A stretch of 64,000 nucleotides of DNA from Cichorium intybus (GCA_023525715.1 CM042013.1:74175494-74239493); one strand, 5' to 3'; counted from the stretch's first letter, positions 1 to 13,101 are shown. Numbers and translations are program-made. Notes: generated by a model not told the origin, from the sequence alone.

Positions 1-1058
1 TGTACATGCTAAATATCCAAATAGAGTGTGCAAGCTTGACAGATCCATCTATGGACTCAAACAAGCATCTCGCAGCTTGAATATTTGCTTTCATGGAAAG
101 GTCAAAGAGTTTGGATTTTCAAGAAACCAATATTAGGAAATGTTTCGCCATAAATGACCTAGGAGATGTAGCATATATATACTTGGTATAAGAATCTATA
201 GAGATATCAAAACGTCTAATTGGACTTAGCCAAAGTACATACTTGGATAAGATTTTGAAGAAATTCAAGATGCATGACTCTAGGAAAGGGTTTCTACCCA
301 TGCAACATGGCATAAAACTGAGTAATGATCAATGACCCAATACTAGTGTAGAACTGAACAGAATGAGTTGAGTCCCATATGCTTCTGTTATGGGATCGAT
401 CATGCATGCCATGACATGTACTCAACCTGATGTTTCGTATGCCTTGAGCATGGTGAGTTGGTTTCAGGATAACCCTGGTGAAAGTCATTGGACATTGGTA
501 AAGAACATTATTAAGTATCTAAGAAGAACAAGGGACATGTTCTTAGTATATGGAGGCAGATAAGATTTAAGAGTAACAGGTTATAGTGATGCAAGTTTCC
601 AAACGATCAGGGATGACTCTTGCTCACAATCAGGATGGGTGTTCCTACTAAATGGAGGGGCAGTTACTTGGAAACGTTCCAAGCAGAAATCAGTGGCAGA
701 ATCCACGTACGAGTCCGAGTATATAGCAACTAGTGAAGCTGCAAAAGAGGCTACATGGTTAAATAATTTCATAGGAGATCTTGGTGTTGTCCCCAACATC
801 AATGAACCCCTTGAAATCTTCTGTGACAACGAGGGTACAACCGCTTTGAATAAAGAACCTAAGAACCATGGGAAGCCGAGACATATACTCAATAAATACC
901 CATACGTTCGGAACCGAGTCAAAAAGGAAGACATCATAATGAGTAGAGTATCATCGGAGGAGAATCTGGTTGATCCTTTCACAAAGGTGTTGACGCGGAC
1001 CATGCATGATGATCATATTAGGTCCATAGGCATTAGATTTGCGAGTGAGATGACATAA
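1..1058 (+). pseudogene. Copia pol remnant: reverse transcriptase end and RNase H
   Basis: Translation from position 1 gives RSIYGLKQAS, the conserved stretch that follows the catalytic motifs of copia reverse transcriptase. It is soon broken by several stops and frameshifts. The RNase H domain is the best-kept part, open from 639 to 1058, with LNGGAVTWK, SKQKSVAEST, ESEYIATSEAAKEATW, IFCDNEGTTALNKEP and VDPFTKVL. It is clearly homologous to the RNase H of the younger copia element at 7137-11154 but more diverged. It is non-functional, and gag, protease and integrase lie beyond the window. Confidence 0.85.
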
Positions 1059-1777
1059 ATGTTTTAGTTGTTAGTTTGATATTTTGAAACTTATACCGTA
1101 CAAATTTTACATGATTTGATGATTAATAATATGCTTTATTGCCACCATTTGCATTAGTTTATTATTGTGTTTCTTTTTGCATGTTTGGAACCCACTTCCT
1201 AAGTATTAATTTACTCAAACCTCTACCGTCAGTCATACTCTTGGAAGTAAATAGAGATTTAAGATTGTCATGGAGTATTAGTAGACTGTCCATGGTGATT
1301 AGACATAGCATAGAAAATGCGACTAACACTCATGAGTACTTGCTGGAGATTTAAGTATTTGAGCAAACTACACTTAGAGATTACTTAATGGATAAAGTCA
1401 CGAGTAATTATAAGATAGATATATCTCGTATTCTTCAAACGGAGACACATGAGGGTTTTTCTTTACAATTCTGTTATACATTGGTCTACTCTAACATTGT
1501 CCGTAACCGGCAGTTATATTGGGAATATCCATGTGTGACAAGATGAGTAAACAGAAACTATGTAGTCACAGTTTATTTGTTCCTATAGGATAACCGATAC
1601 CTATTATGGGGCCTCTCGATGATTTGATGTTGACATTAAGCGCTTGGCCGAGCCCTAACTAAATTGATGTGTTCAATTGAGTAGTCTAGTGTGGTCATCA
1701 TAAATCTTTATCGGAAAATATAATTTTGAACATTTAGATTGAACTTATCCATGTCTAGGGTTTATAAAGATATCTTG
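1..1777 (+). mobile_element. Outer Ty1/copia element, left part (decayed)
   Basis: This is the 3' portion of an old Ty1/copia retrotransposon entering from the left edge. It contains reverse transcriptase and RNase H remnants (1-1058) followed by about 700 bases of non-coding 3' sequence. At 1777 it is cut by a solo LTR and resumes at 19567. The proof is the duplicated target TCTTG at 1773-1777 and 19562-19566, and the fact that the right side carries the expected purine tract and 3' LTR. It is the oldest layer of the nest. I see nothing else between 1059 and 1777. Confidence 0.8.
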
Positions 1778-3371
1778 TGTAACACCAAGATACTCTTTTT
1801 ATAAATATAATAAAAAGGGTAAAATGGTCATTTTACCTTGGAAGGGTAAATTGGTCTTTTGGACAGAAAAATATTTGGTTTGAAATAATATTTTGAGTTT
1901 TGGACTTAAAATGTTATAAAAACGGATGTTTGGTCGTTTTACCACAAAAGGGTAATTTGGTCATTTGACCGTGTGAATGACCAAATATGAAAAATATTGT
2001 TGTTTGTGGCAAATGTATAAAGAATGAAAGTTTTATTGTAATAAAACTTGATTTTGTGGTCAAAGTTCAAGAAAATGAACTTTAGGACTAAAAATGTAAA
2101 AATTTGGGGTATAAATAAGAGAGAGTTGACTCTCTCTTTGACTAGCCATTTGTGCAGCAACGGGAGGAGCAAGGAGGGTGCGATTTCTGCAGGAACTCAT
2201 GGAATTGAAGCAAGGAATTAGAACTATGGCTTGGAATTGATGATTCCTAGGCTTGAAAGGTTAGTAACTTGATTTCTAGCCAAGCTCTTGTGTGTTCTTG
2301 ATGAGTCTTCATGGAGTGGACGGAAATCTGTAATTTCAGCCATAATCCATGATGTTTATATGATTTCTGGGCTTAAACATGTTCAAGTAGTAAGAACATA
2401 TGTTAAAAATAGCAAAGTAGATTGCTATTGTTGATAAATTGAATTGTTGCTCAAGAACCCTAAATCATGAATTGGTGTGATTAAGGTGTTTGTAATGGTT
2501 TAAAACTTGTTATTAGTCAAGGGTTTTGGTCCTAGAACAAACCCTAATCGATTAAGGACCGGATTAAGGACTTAATGGACCAAAACTGCTTGCTACAGTG
2601 CATAAATCGCGACTGGCCAGGAGGTCTGCCCAGGCGCCAGGCGCGGTGCGCCCAAGCCCCTGGCAGGGTGTGCCCAGGCGCAGTGCGCCCAGGCGCAGTG
2701 CGCCCTGGCCTAGGCGCAGTGCGCCTCCGGGCAGGAGCCAGGCAGGGGATCAAAAATGCTAACTTTTGTTTGGCTTGTCCGATTTAGCTCAAACTTGAAC
2801 CGTAGGCTCGTTATGGTCTGAAAAGTTTGGGAAAATTTTTCTAACGAGTTTTCGACCCCTCGAGGGCACTGTAGATCGATTCGAATGCCTCGGTGAATAG
2901 TAAAATTCATAAAAAGTTAGTAAACGGAAAGTTTATTAACTAGGCATTATTTGTAATGATATTGTATTGAACTCTAGTGTATTAGAGTCAATTTAGATGA
3001 TTATTAACCTATTATCATTTGGTATATAAATGGATAAATAGGTGTGGGACAAAATGGTTGTGGTGCACGCAAAGGCAAGAAACAACCGAAATTGAAACGC
3101 AGCTAGTATCCAGGTGAGTAATCTCACTGATGTCATATATGATATATGATGATAGAACTGTTACAGGTTGAAACAGCTTCGAGGGACAAAAATGACAAGC
3201 GTAAAGACATATGAAAATGACAAGACCAGATAAGCCGTGAGTCTATAATAGACAAGAACGGAACTGTGAGTCAATATATCTATGTAAACTGTTATATAGA
3301 CAACAGCGGGCTTACCCGTGAGCCACAGTTTATTCTGAGAAGTTAAATTTATATAGACAACAGCGGGCTAA
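1778..3371 (+). mobile_element. Solo LTR of a Ty3-type element, left part
   Basis: The LTR opens with TGTAACACC and, after the nested insertion, closes at 19561 with GGTGTTACA. It is flanked by the TSD TCTTG (1773-1777, 19562-19566). Joined, the two parts total about 2.5 kb. No internal domain is present, so this is a solo LTR left by LTR-LTR recombination. The same family recurs inverted at 42579-44940. A long LTR with these termini resembles Tekay/Del chromoviruses, which is an inference. It contains a GC-rich minisatellite at 2625-2740, and a tandem repeat begins near 3220. Confidence 0.8.
2625..2740. repeat. GC-rich minisatellite inside the solo LTR
   Basis: Several imperfect copies of a roughly 15-base unit containing GGCGCAGTGCGCCC lie in otherwise AT-rich LTR sequence. 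Each unit is nearly self-complementary (GGCGCA/TGCGCC). The sister LTR at 42579-44940 has a different GC-rich sequence at the corresponding place (about 44010-44060), so this spot varies between copies. Confidence 0.75.
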
Positions 3372-4472
3372 TGACGTGCACGCAGAGGTCGTCATGCGGT
3401 CAAAAATAAGAGATAACCTAACATTCACTAGTATAGTGCAGTCAGGGTCGATCCACAGGAGCTACGTGGTTAGACTAGATGAGAGATTACCAACTAATAG
3501 TGTCACAGCTATAGTCGGAGGAATTGATTTCTATCTTACTACCTCAAACAATATTCAAACACACCAAAGCTAACCTAAGCTATGCTCAAATGACCTAGTT
3601 ACTTTCTGAACTCAGAAGTACATCTCTGAATCAGAAGCAATTGAAGGCATTCAAACTAGCAAAAACCAAGCACAGCATAAGCTAGCTAATAACTAACAGT
3701 TCTATTGAACAATTACTAGCCAAGCTTAATGCTAACCCTAACCTAATTAACTACTGTTTTCAGCCAAGGAAAACAGTCCCAATAAGGTCCAAAACAATAT
3801 CCAAAACACAATCAATCATATAAGCAAACACAAACATCCAAACATACCGAAAAATCAATATTAAACGTAACCGAATGCTTTTATTCACCAAATCCAAATT
3901 CCAAACATAAAACAGTAACCAATTACTACTAAAACCAAAACCTAAGCTTGGGATCAATGGTTGTCACACCCAAAGATTCAAACCAAGGCTTACAAATGTT
4001 GAACTAAAATAAAATAAAATCTAAAACATGAAAATACCAAATGATAGCTTCTGAAATGGAATCCTCGAGTCAAAGAGCTGCTAGGTCGATGTTTACACCC
4101 GGTCTTTGCTCCGGTTTTCGGCTGGAAATGCCTCTATTTATAGTTGCAAATTTCCCGTGACCGCGCCGCGCAGAAGAGAATTCCGCGGCGCGCGTACTTA
4201 TCCGTTCCCCGTTTTTTCGTCATTCAAATGTATTCCACCGCCATACACACGCGACGCGCGTAATAGAACTCCGCGGCGCGCGTAATAGAACTCCGCGGCG
4301 CGCGTGCGTGTTTCTCTGATTTTGCATTCTTTCCAACTTCTTCCTTTTTATACACTTTTAGTCCCTGTTTCTGTTCTTTTTCTCCAAACAAGTCCTGACA
4401 CGAAAAGTGAGAATACCCATGCATATTTGATATAATTTTATCAAGAACAGGACTCAACAACGCCTAAAATAC
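3372..4472 (-). repeat. 3' LTR of Athila-like element 1, main part
   Basis: This matches 17509-18587 almost base for base and is 22 bases longer because of one extra copy of a CpG-rich unit at 4261-4304. The remaining LTR tail (13080-13101) lies beyond the copia element that interrupted it. The uninterrupted LTR at 18581-18609 shows the empty site, with a single AATAC. Confidence 0.92.
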
Positions 4473-4813
4473 TGTTAGTTCTATATGCCCAAGGATGATC
4501 ATAAAATGATATTACTAATAATACATGATCCTATAGGGTCACACCAACAACAAGTTTGACACCAATTGATCATTTAGAACGTTAAATTTGATTTAACATC
4601 AAATGATACTAAACTTGCAATTTAATCTTGTAGGTTATTATTATTTGAGGTAAATAAAAATAACTACAAAATTAAAGGTTGATTAGTAATTCATATGTGA
4701 TGAATTAATTAAGTAACAATTAAATTGTTTAAATTGTTAAACGATTTAATTGATTTATAAGTAAGCCTTTTATTTAATTTAATTAGTAAATTAAATAAAA
4801 TATATATATATTG

Positions 4814-4896
<83 letters not shown>

Positions 4897-5226
4897 TACA
4901 ATTAAGATTGTATATTTAGATGGTTTATTTATATATTTGATTATGGGTTAAATGTTATTCCATTAAAGAAATGAGAAGATGTATTATTTATAAGCTTATA
5001 ATTATCTAAGTTTTATAAATAATAACAACCCACTAGCACTTCATTAGTCATCATATAACTAGCCATATTTGAATAAAAAGAATGCATTAAGAACTTAAAA
5101 GAAAAAGAAGATGCCTTGTGTCATGTAGCATGATCCTCTTGAAAATGGAATTTGTGTTCATGATTTTATGCTTCCGTTGCAAACTCTTGTTTTTGAAACT
5201 TACCACATGAACCATGATTTCCAACA
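4473..5226 (+). repeat. 5' LTR of the copia element, with internal deletion
   Basis: It starts TGTTAGTTC and ends TTCCAACA. Compared with the 3' LTR it lacks the segment equivalent to 12590-12970, with the junction near 5122/5123. Because both LTRs are copied from one template during integration, this loss happened after insertion. A long (TA)n run lies at about 4801-4892. Confidence 0.9.
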
Positions 5227-5228
5227 AT

Positions 5229-5241
5229 TGGTATCAGAGCC
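5229..5241 (+). promoter_or_regulatory. Copia primer-binding site (tRNA-Met type)
   Basis: TGGTATCAGAGCC lies two bases after the 5' LTR. This is the standard copia primer site, complementary to the 3' end of initiator tRNA-Met. The sequence from 5242 to 7136 is an untranslated leader with no convincing ORF. Confidence 0.9.
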
Positions 5242-7136
5242 ATGGCTATATTGCATGTTTAGATAATAAGTTTATTTGGATAAACTTGGTTTTTGGAAGC
5301 CATGAATGTTCATCTTCTTAAATGAAAGTTTCATGCATGGCTTCTTTGGCAACATGCAATTATATTATCTATGATTTTATGTAACCAACTATATCTTATG
5401 TATGCATGCTTTTGGTTACATAAATTGTTGCCTTAGAAAAACAAAGTGTTTATTTTCTTATGATTTTATGTGATAAAATGGTGCATAAACAAGCCAAGGA
5501 CCATATGATGCATGTTTTGTGTTTGTGTTCGATATGGTTGTAATCTATTGATTTATTCAAATGGTTTGTAATAATAATTAGTTATTTCCTTCTTAATATT
5601 CATTTTGTAAATATTAGAATAGTTGTATTTTATTTATTTCACAAAATGTAACAAGAGAAGGAAGTAAAAGACCAAGAGAAGATTGCACCCAACAGCAGCA
5701 CTTTCTGAAGAGCTGCTGTCCAGATTTCAAAATTGTTTTGGAAGTGTTTTATAAATTCATATCTTGGTCATTTGGTGATATACTTGTTGGTAACTTTAAT
5801 ATCTAGAATATACATTAAGTTTCAACAAGTATTAGCATCAATATAGCCAAGAATGAATTGAAAAATGCAACAAAAACAACAAAAATTCCTTCCTGCTGCC
5901 CCTGATTTCGAAATTTTTGAGGGCTCCATAGAAAAATCACATGTCACTCAATGGTGTCAAGAAATGGTGGTTCAAGTGTCATTTGGTGATATAAGAAGCT
6001 TGGCAAAATTGTAGCCAAATCGAAGATCATTTGGTTTAGTTTTTGTCACTCTTTTGTCCCTAGGTTTGGACTTGATATTTCATGTGTGGCTCACATGAAA
6101 TATCAAACTAGTTGGCTTGTGTTTATGCACCCATGCATGCTTGTGATGTTTGAATGTTTTATTATGTTATGTTGTGGATGAAAATAAGATTTTGCATGCT
6201 AGACAACCTAGATAATTAAACATAATCATCAAGGAGTTTGTATTTTCAAAAGTTGACAATTAAAACATAAGATGTGAAAAATGGGTTTTATTAAAATGGG
6301 TTTTGTTTAAAACCTATTAAGTCAAGTTTTGAAAATGATTGAAACAAGAAATAAAATGGAGATTTTATAAACTCTTACAAACTCCAACCCTAAGTAATAA
6401 TGGTAATTATTTAGGATTATAAATTGGTTCTAATATATGTGATCAAACTCAAACTTAATATTGGATATTAATCTTGACCACAAACAAAGAATCAATAAAA
6501 TAGAGATTTTATGATTTAGGAACCAATTAACAAAATAAGATTTAATGGTACCATGTTCATTGGATGCATGCAATCTACATGATACCATATGTTTTTCAAA
6601 ATTAGAATTGTAAAACATTCAAATCCCTTATGAAATACGAATCTATGCCGTCCTTCTTAAAGACACTCATGTATCACTTGTATTTCCTTGTGGGATAAAG
6701 GATACCTAACCACTTGGAGTCTTCTTGTGATACAAGAAGTAGTTTTGCAATATTGATGGGATAAAGGACACCTAACCATCAATAGTTGACAAAACTACAC
6801 GTCCGTTTAAGTAGGATGATTCGTTTGGAAATCTCTTGTGATAAAGGTCACCTAAGCATTAGAAATCCAAGGCATAGATGGGATCAAACATGCCAAACTT
6901 ATAAATGTTATAATGGGATCCCATAAATCTAGAAATTATATTTGGATATAATTGGTAAACCGTTACCTACCTTGTTGATTCGAATAGGCGGGATAAAGGA
7001 TACCTAACCACTTATTCGTGATGCAACTTGGATTCTAGACCTTAATTAATTAAAGTTTATGAAACAAGAAAGGGTATTAATTATTAAGGACTTAATATCA
7101 TAATTTACTAAATAGAACCTTGTTAAAATTTTGTAG

Positions 7137-10100
7137 ATGGCACCAAACAACACACACTCGGCTCCTAACAAAACCTCACTACGGTCTCTCCTTGAAGGAG
7201 AAAAACTTAACCATACCAACTTCTTGGATTGGTACCGTAGTGTGAGAATTGTTCTCAAACAAGAAAAGAAAGAATATGTTCTCAATGAACCACTTACAGA
7301 AGAGCCCCCTGCCACTCCTAAGTCCGCACACGATGCATGGCTTAAAAAGATGGATGATTCCATCGATGCATCATGCCTCATGTTGGCAACCATGATTCCC
7401 GACCTTCAGAAGGATTTGGAGAATCATTCAGCCTATGACATGATTAATCAACTAAAGGAAATGTTCCAACAACTTGCAAGAACGGAAAGGTTCGAAACAG
7501 TTCGGGCTTTCCATGCTTGCAAGATGGAGGAAGGGCAGTCGGTAAGCTCTTATGTGCTCAAAATGAAGAGTCACATTGATCATTTGGCACGTCTTGGAGT
7601 TGTGATGCCCGAAGAGCTAGCAACGGATATGATCCTTAACTCCTTGACAAAGTCCTTTGATCCTTTCGTCATGAATTATAACATGAATGGTTTGAACAAG
7701 ATTATCCCGGAATTACATGGGATGCTAATTACCGGGGAAAAGAGTCTGCCTAAGAAAACCACTCAAGTTCTCATGATCAAGGAAGGTGGAACAAAGAGAA
7801 CTAGACCAGAACACCCCACCAACTCCAAGGGCAAAGGGAAATCAAAAGCTTTCAAAGGTAAGGGCAAGAAAGTTGTCCAACCTTCCCATCCGCCCAAGAA
7901 GAAGGCAAAGGTTGCCAAAGATGAAGCATGCTTTGAATGTGGCAAAGCTGGGCATTGGAAGAGAAATTGCCCTACCTATCTTGCGGAGTTGAAGAAGAAG
8001 AAGGTCGGTGAAGGCACTTCAGGTATCTATGTGATAGACCTAGAACTTTATAATTTATCTCCTAACACATGGGTATTTGATACTGGTTGTGGAACTCACA
8101 TATGTAATATGTTGCAGGGGTTCAAAAGGAGTAGGCGACTGAAGGCAAATGAGGTAGTAATTCGGGTTGGAAACAATGCAAGAGTTGCGGTGGATTCAAT
8201 TGGAAGTTTTAATTTATTACTACCTAATGGCTTGTGTGTGACATTGTTGAATGTTTACTATGTTCCTAGCTTGACTAGGAATATTATTTCGGTTGCTAAA
8301 TTAAGACAATGTGGATTTGATCTTTCCTTTTATAATGATGATATTTGTGTTTACAAAAATAATGTATTCTATTTTGAGGCTAGGCCTTTAAATGGAATTT
8401 ATGAAGTAAACCTTGATGAAAAGACTAACAATAGCTCTTTATACCACACTTTCACCAAGAAACCCAAATTTGATTTAAGTCAAACCTATCTATGGCATTG
8501 TCGCCTTGGGCATATAAACAAGAATCGCATATCCCAACTTCAAAAGAGTGGACTTTTGAAGGCAAATGAGAATGACTCATTTGATATATGTGAATCTTGT
8601 TTACATGGCAAGATGACTAAAGCTCCTTTCTCCGGAACCAATGAGAGAGCAAAGGACTTGTTAGGAATCATACATACGGATGTATGTGGTCCTTTCAAGC
8701 CAATGACTAGATATGGTGAAAGATATTTCATCACCTTCACTGACGACTTTAGTCGTTTTGGATATGTTTATTTGATTAAACATAAACATGAGGCATTTGA
8801 AATGTTCAAAACGTTTCAAAGTGAAGTGGAAAATCAACTCAACAAAACAATTAAAGTTCTTCGTTCTGATAGAGGAGGTGAGTACTTAAGTACAAACTTT
8901 ATGGATCATTGTAAGACTTGTGGAATTGTTTCACAACTTACTCCACCTGGAACACCACAACATAATGGTGTGTCTGAGAGGCGGAACCGAACACTATTGG
9001 ATATGGTTCGATCCATGATGAGTAGAAGTACTCTACCTTTATCATTTTGGGGTTATGCTTTACAAACAGCTGCTCGTCTCCTAAATATGGCACCTACTAA
9101 AAAGGTAGATAAAACACCTTATGAGATATGGCATGGAAGGGTTCCATCTTTATCCTATCTCAAGGTATGGGGTTGTGAAGCTTATGTTAGACAAGAAGCT
9201 TCAAACAAATTAGAACCCCGTTCAACTAAATGTATCTTTGTAGGGTATCCGAAAGATTGTCTTGGATACTATTTCTACAATCCCATCGAGAATAAGATAT
9301 TTATTTCTCGAAAAGCTGAATTCCTAGAAAATAAGTTTCTGACGGAAGAGGCTAGCGGGAGGTTTGTGGAACTTGAGGAACTTCAGGAACCACAACCTGA
9401 TACACAAGAAGTTGAATCTAGCATTCAACAAGAAATTGTTGAACCTGAACAAACGGTTGATCAGGAACAAATTGTAACACAAGGTGTTCGCAAATCTGGT
9501 AGGGTTCGAATTGAACCAGAAAGGTATGGTTACCTTTTGATGGAAGAGGAATGTTATACGATAGATTCTGATGAACCCGTCAACTATCAGAGTGCAATAT
9601 CAGATCCTGAATCTGATAAATGGCTTGAGGCCATGAACACTGAGATGCAATCCATGCACGATAATCAAGTTTGGAACTTGGTTAATCTTCCCACCAATTG
9701 TAAGACTGTTGGGAACAAATGGGTTTTCAAGAAGAAAATCGACGTGGATGGAAATGTTCACACTTTTAAGGCTAGACTTGTCGCTAAAGGATACTCACAA
9801 ACTCATGGTATTGACTATGATGAGACCTTTTCTCCAGTGGCAATGATCAAGTCGATTAGGATACTTTTTGCCATAGCCGCATACTATGATTATGAGATAT
9901 GGCAAATGGATGTCAAGACCGCTTTCCTTAATGGATACTTATTGGAAGATGTCTATATGGAACAACCTGAAGGTTTTGTCGATCCCAAGCATCCAAACAA
10001 AGTGTGCAAGCTTAAAAGATCTATCTATGGATTAAAGCAAGCGTCTCGAACATGGAACATCCGTTTTGATGAAAAGATTACGAGTTTTGGATTCATCAAA

Positions 10101-11154
10101 AATGAGGATGACTCCTGTGTTTACAAGAAAGCTAGTGGGAGCATTGTCATAATCCTAGTATTGTATGTAGATGACATACTTTTATTTGGAAATGACATCC
10201 CAACCTTAAAAGGTGTCAAAGCGTTCCTTGAGAGTTGTTTCTCAATGAAGGATCTAGGGGAAGCTGCTTATGTATTAGGCATAAAGATCTATAGAGATAG
10301 ATCTAAGAGACTTATTGGTCTTAGCCAAAGTGTATATATTGATAAAATCTTGAAAAGGTTCAAGATGCAAGACTCCAAAAGAGGATTCTTGCCAATGCCT
10401 CATGGCACCATCCTAAGCAAGTCTCAGTGCCCAAACTCTAGGACTGAACTTGAAAGGATGAAACATGTCCCATATGCTTCGGCAATTGGGTCCATCATGT
10501 ATGCCATGTTATGCACTAGGCCCGACGTCTCATGTGCCTTAAGTATGACTAGTAGGTATCAACAGAACCCAGGTGAAGCCCACTGGACTGCTGTAAAGAA
10601 CATTCTTAAGTACTTGAGAAGAACTAAAGATATGTTCTTAGTTTACGGCGGTTTGGAAGAAAGCTTAAAGGTAAAGAGTTACACTGACGCAAGCTTCCAA
10701 ACAGATAGGGATGATTCGAAATCTCAATCGGTATGTCTTTATTTTAAATGGAGGAGCCGTGTCTTGGAAGAGTTCCAAACAAGAAGTGATTGCACAATCC
10801 ACTACAGAATCAGAATATGTTGCTGCTTCAGAAGCTGCTCAAGAAGCTGTCTGGATGAGAAAGTTCATAGAAGATCTAGGGGTTGTCCCTTCCATTCGGG
10901 ACCCTATAGAAATCTTCTGTGACAATCTAGGTGCTATAGCTCAAGCAAAGGAACCTAGATTGCATCAAAAAACCAAACACATTCACCGAAGGTATAACTA
11001 CATTAGACATGAAGTTAAGAATGGTGAAATAAGTATTCACAAGGTTCATACAGATCAAAATTTGGCAGACCCATTCACGAAACCATTACCCCAAACTAAG
11101 CATGAAAGTCATGCTAAGGGTATAGGGCTCCGTTTTTCTAATGAATGGATTTGA
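7137..11154 (+). pseudogene. Copia gag-pol polyprotein, one frameshift
   Basis: A single reading frame runs from the ATG at 7137 for about 1200 codons. It encodes in copia order a gag domain, a CCHC zinc knuckle (CFECGKAGHWKRNC), a protease with FDTG (WVFDTGCGTHIC), a GAG-pre-integrase segment (LWHCRLGHIN), an integrase core (HTDVCGPF, TDDFSRF, SDRGGEY) and reverse transcriptase with QMDVKTAFLNG and YVDDILL. Near 10730 one base, probably a G, is missing compared with the expected frame. The rest of RNase H (LNGGAVSWK, STTESEYVAASEA, LADPFTKPL) continues in another frame and stops at 11154. All catalytic motifs look present, so the frameshift is the main defect. The region 11155-11924 is non-coding 3' sequence. 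Confidence 0.93.
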
Positions 11155-11923
11155 TTTATGTTTAATGTTTTATGAATATGAACTTATGTAAAAGACAAGA
11201 ATTATGTAATATATGTGACGTGATGTTTCATTCATAATTATTGTGTTTTATTAGCATGTTTAATCCTTGAATAATTTAGTTATTCTAAACGTCCATAGTC
11301 GATCATAGTTGTGGGAGCAATTATGAAGTAAGACTAATATGAATTGGATTGGTTGACTTTTATGGGTAAAAGTAGCAAAAGGATTGCAACCAAATTCATA
11401 GGTACTTGTCAGTGAACAAGTATTGGACTTGACCCGTTTCAAGATCACTCCATGGATCATCATCATAAGTGATTCTTGAATAAAGGTATTATCATTGTAT
11501 CCTTTGACCTGAGATACATATTTGGGACTCAAATATAGAGTGTACTATGCTTTGATATGGTTTACTGTTGTTCTTGAAATACAGACAACCATAAAGGCCA
11601 TACTCATGCATAGTACTAACTATATGAGGGGCGTATGTAGTCAAGACGGGATTTGTTCCTCTTATGTGTTGAGAGTTAGACATCTAAGGCGCCTGTTTGA
11701 AAGTTGAACATAAAATGAGAATGATTAAGATCCATGTCTCATGTTCAACATGATGTCTGTGACAAAGGGATAATTGATAGATAACCTTATACATCAATTA
11801 GAGCCTCGTGTTTTCTGAAGAATTGAATGTTGTTGAATGGCAAAATGTCATGTGTTATTGGGGGCAGTGAAATGTTGCTAGACGTTTACCACTGTCGATA
11901 TCATTCTATGATGCAACCTTGTG

Positions 11924-11935
11924 CAAGTGGGAGAT
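11924..11935 (+). promoter_or_regulatory. Copia polypurine tract
   Basis: CAAGTGGGAGAT lies directly against the TGTTAG start of the 3' LTR, the expected plus-strand primer position. Confidence 0.8.
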
Positions 11936-12274
11936 TGTTAGTTCTATATGCCCAAGGATGATCATAAAATGATATTACTAATAATACATGATCCTATAGG
12001 GTCACACCAACAACAAGTTTGACACCAATTGATCATTTAGAACGTTAAATTTGATTTAACATCAAATGATACTAAACTTGCAATTTAATCTTGTAGGTTA
12101 TTATTATTTGAGGTAAATAAAAATAACTACAAAATTAAAGGTTGATTAGTAATTCATATGTGATGAATTAATTAAGTAACAATTAAATTGTTTAAATTGT
12201 TAAACGATTTAATTGATTTATAAGTAAGCCTTTTATTTAATTTAATTAGTAAATTAAATAAAATATATATATTG

Positions 12275-12359
<85 letters not shown>

Positions 12360-13074
12360 ATTATACAATTAAGATTGTATATTTAGATGGTTTATTTATA
12401 TATTTGATTATGGGTTAAATGTTATTCCATTAAAGAAATGAGAAGATGTATTATTTATAAGCTTATAATTATCTAAGTTTTATAAATAATAACAACCCAC
12501 TAGCACTTCATTAGTCATCATATAACTAGCCATATTTGAATAAAAAGAATGCATTAAGAACTTAAAAGAAAAAGAAGATGCCTTGTGTCTTCTAGCTTTT
12601 GATTATAGAAATCAAATGGATCTTTCTTTTAAGCTAGTTGCATGTGCTTTTCTTTTCTCTTGGTGGGTTATATTGTGAACGATTTTGAGGGAATGTGTAC
12701 ATCATTTCTTGCTTCAAAAATCAGCCAAAGAAACTCTCTAAAAGCTCTCTTGATAGTTAGCAAAAATTGGTTTTTGGTTTCACAAGAAAAGGAGTTCTAA
12801 CTTGCAAGTTGTGGAACTAGCATTCAAGGGTGTTCAAGCTTGTGGTGGATCAACTATAGAGGGATTCTAATTTGATTCCTAGCTATCAAAATCATCCAAA
12901 CCAAACACAAGAACAAAGGTTATGATCTTGAACTTAATCTATGTTTGTTCTTCATCTTATCTCTACACGCATGTAGCATGATCCTCTTGAAAATGGAATT
13001 TGTGTTCATGATTTTATGCTTCCGTTGCAAACTCTTGTTTTTGAAACTTACCACATGAACCATGATTTCCAACA
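11936..13074 (+). repeat. 3' LTR of the copia element, full length
   Basis: At 1139 bases this is the intact LTR version. It contains a (TA)n run (about 12263-12360) whose length differs from the 5' LTR, and the segment 12590-12970 that is missing upstream. It ends TTCCAACA and is followed by the second AATAC target copy. Confidence 0.92.
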
Positions 13075-13079
13075 AATAC

Positions 13080-13101
13080 TTGATATCACTAGGCGTTGTC
13101 A
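13080..13101 (-). repeat. 3' LTR of Athila-like element 1, tail part
   Basis: This short segment completes the LTR begun at 3372 and ends GTTGTCA at 13101. It corresponds to 18588-18609 of the other LTR. Confidence 0.9.

Larger units (their letters stand above)
4473..13074 (+). mobile_element. Ty1/copia retrotransposon, near complete
   Basis: This is a full-length copia element with LTRs at 4473-5226 and 11936-13074, TSD AATAC (4468-4472, 13075-13079), a tRNA-Met-type primer site (5229-5241), one gag-pol ORF (7137-11154) and a purine-rich tract before the 3' LTR. It interrupts the LTR of Athila-like element 1 and so is the youngest insertion in the nest. RNase H similarity suggests the Tork/Angela branch, which is an inference. 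The element is disabled by a one-base deletion near 10730 and a 381-base deletion in its 5' LTR. Confidence 0.93.

Noticed and set aside
1139..1354. 71-codon frame after the copia RNase H remnant
   Set aside because: It lies in the element's non-coding 3' region with no homologue in the younger copia copy.
3760..3957. 65-codon hydrophobic frame present in both LTRs of Athila-like element 1
   Set aside because: Its conservation follows from LTR identity. It has no counterpart in the LTRs of element 2.
7786..7992. 68-codon frame within copia gag
   Set aside because: Alternate-frame shadow of the lysine-rich gag segment.
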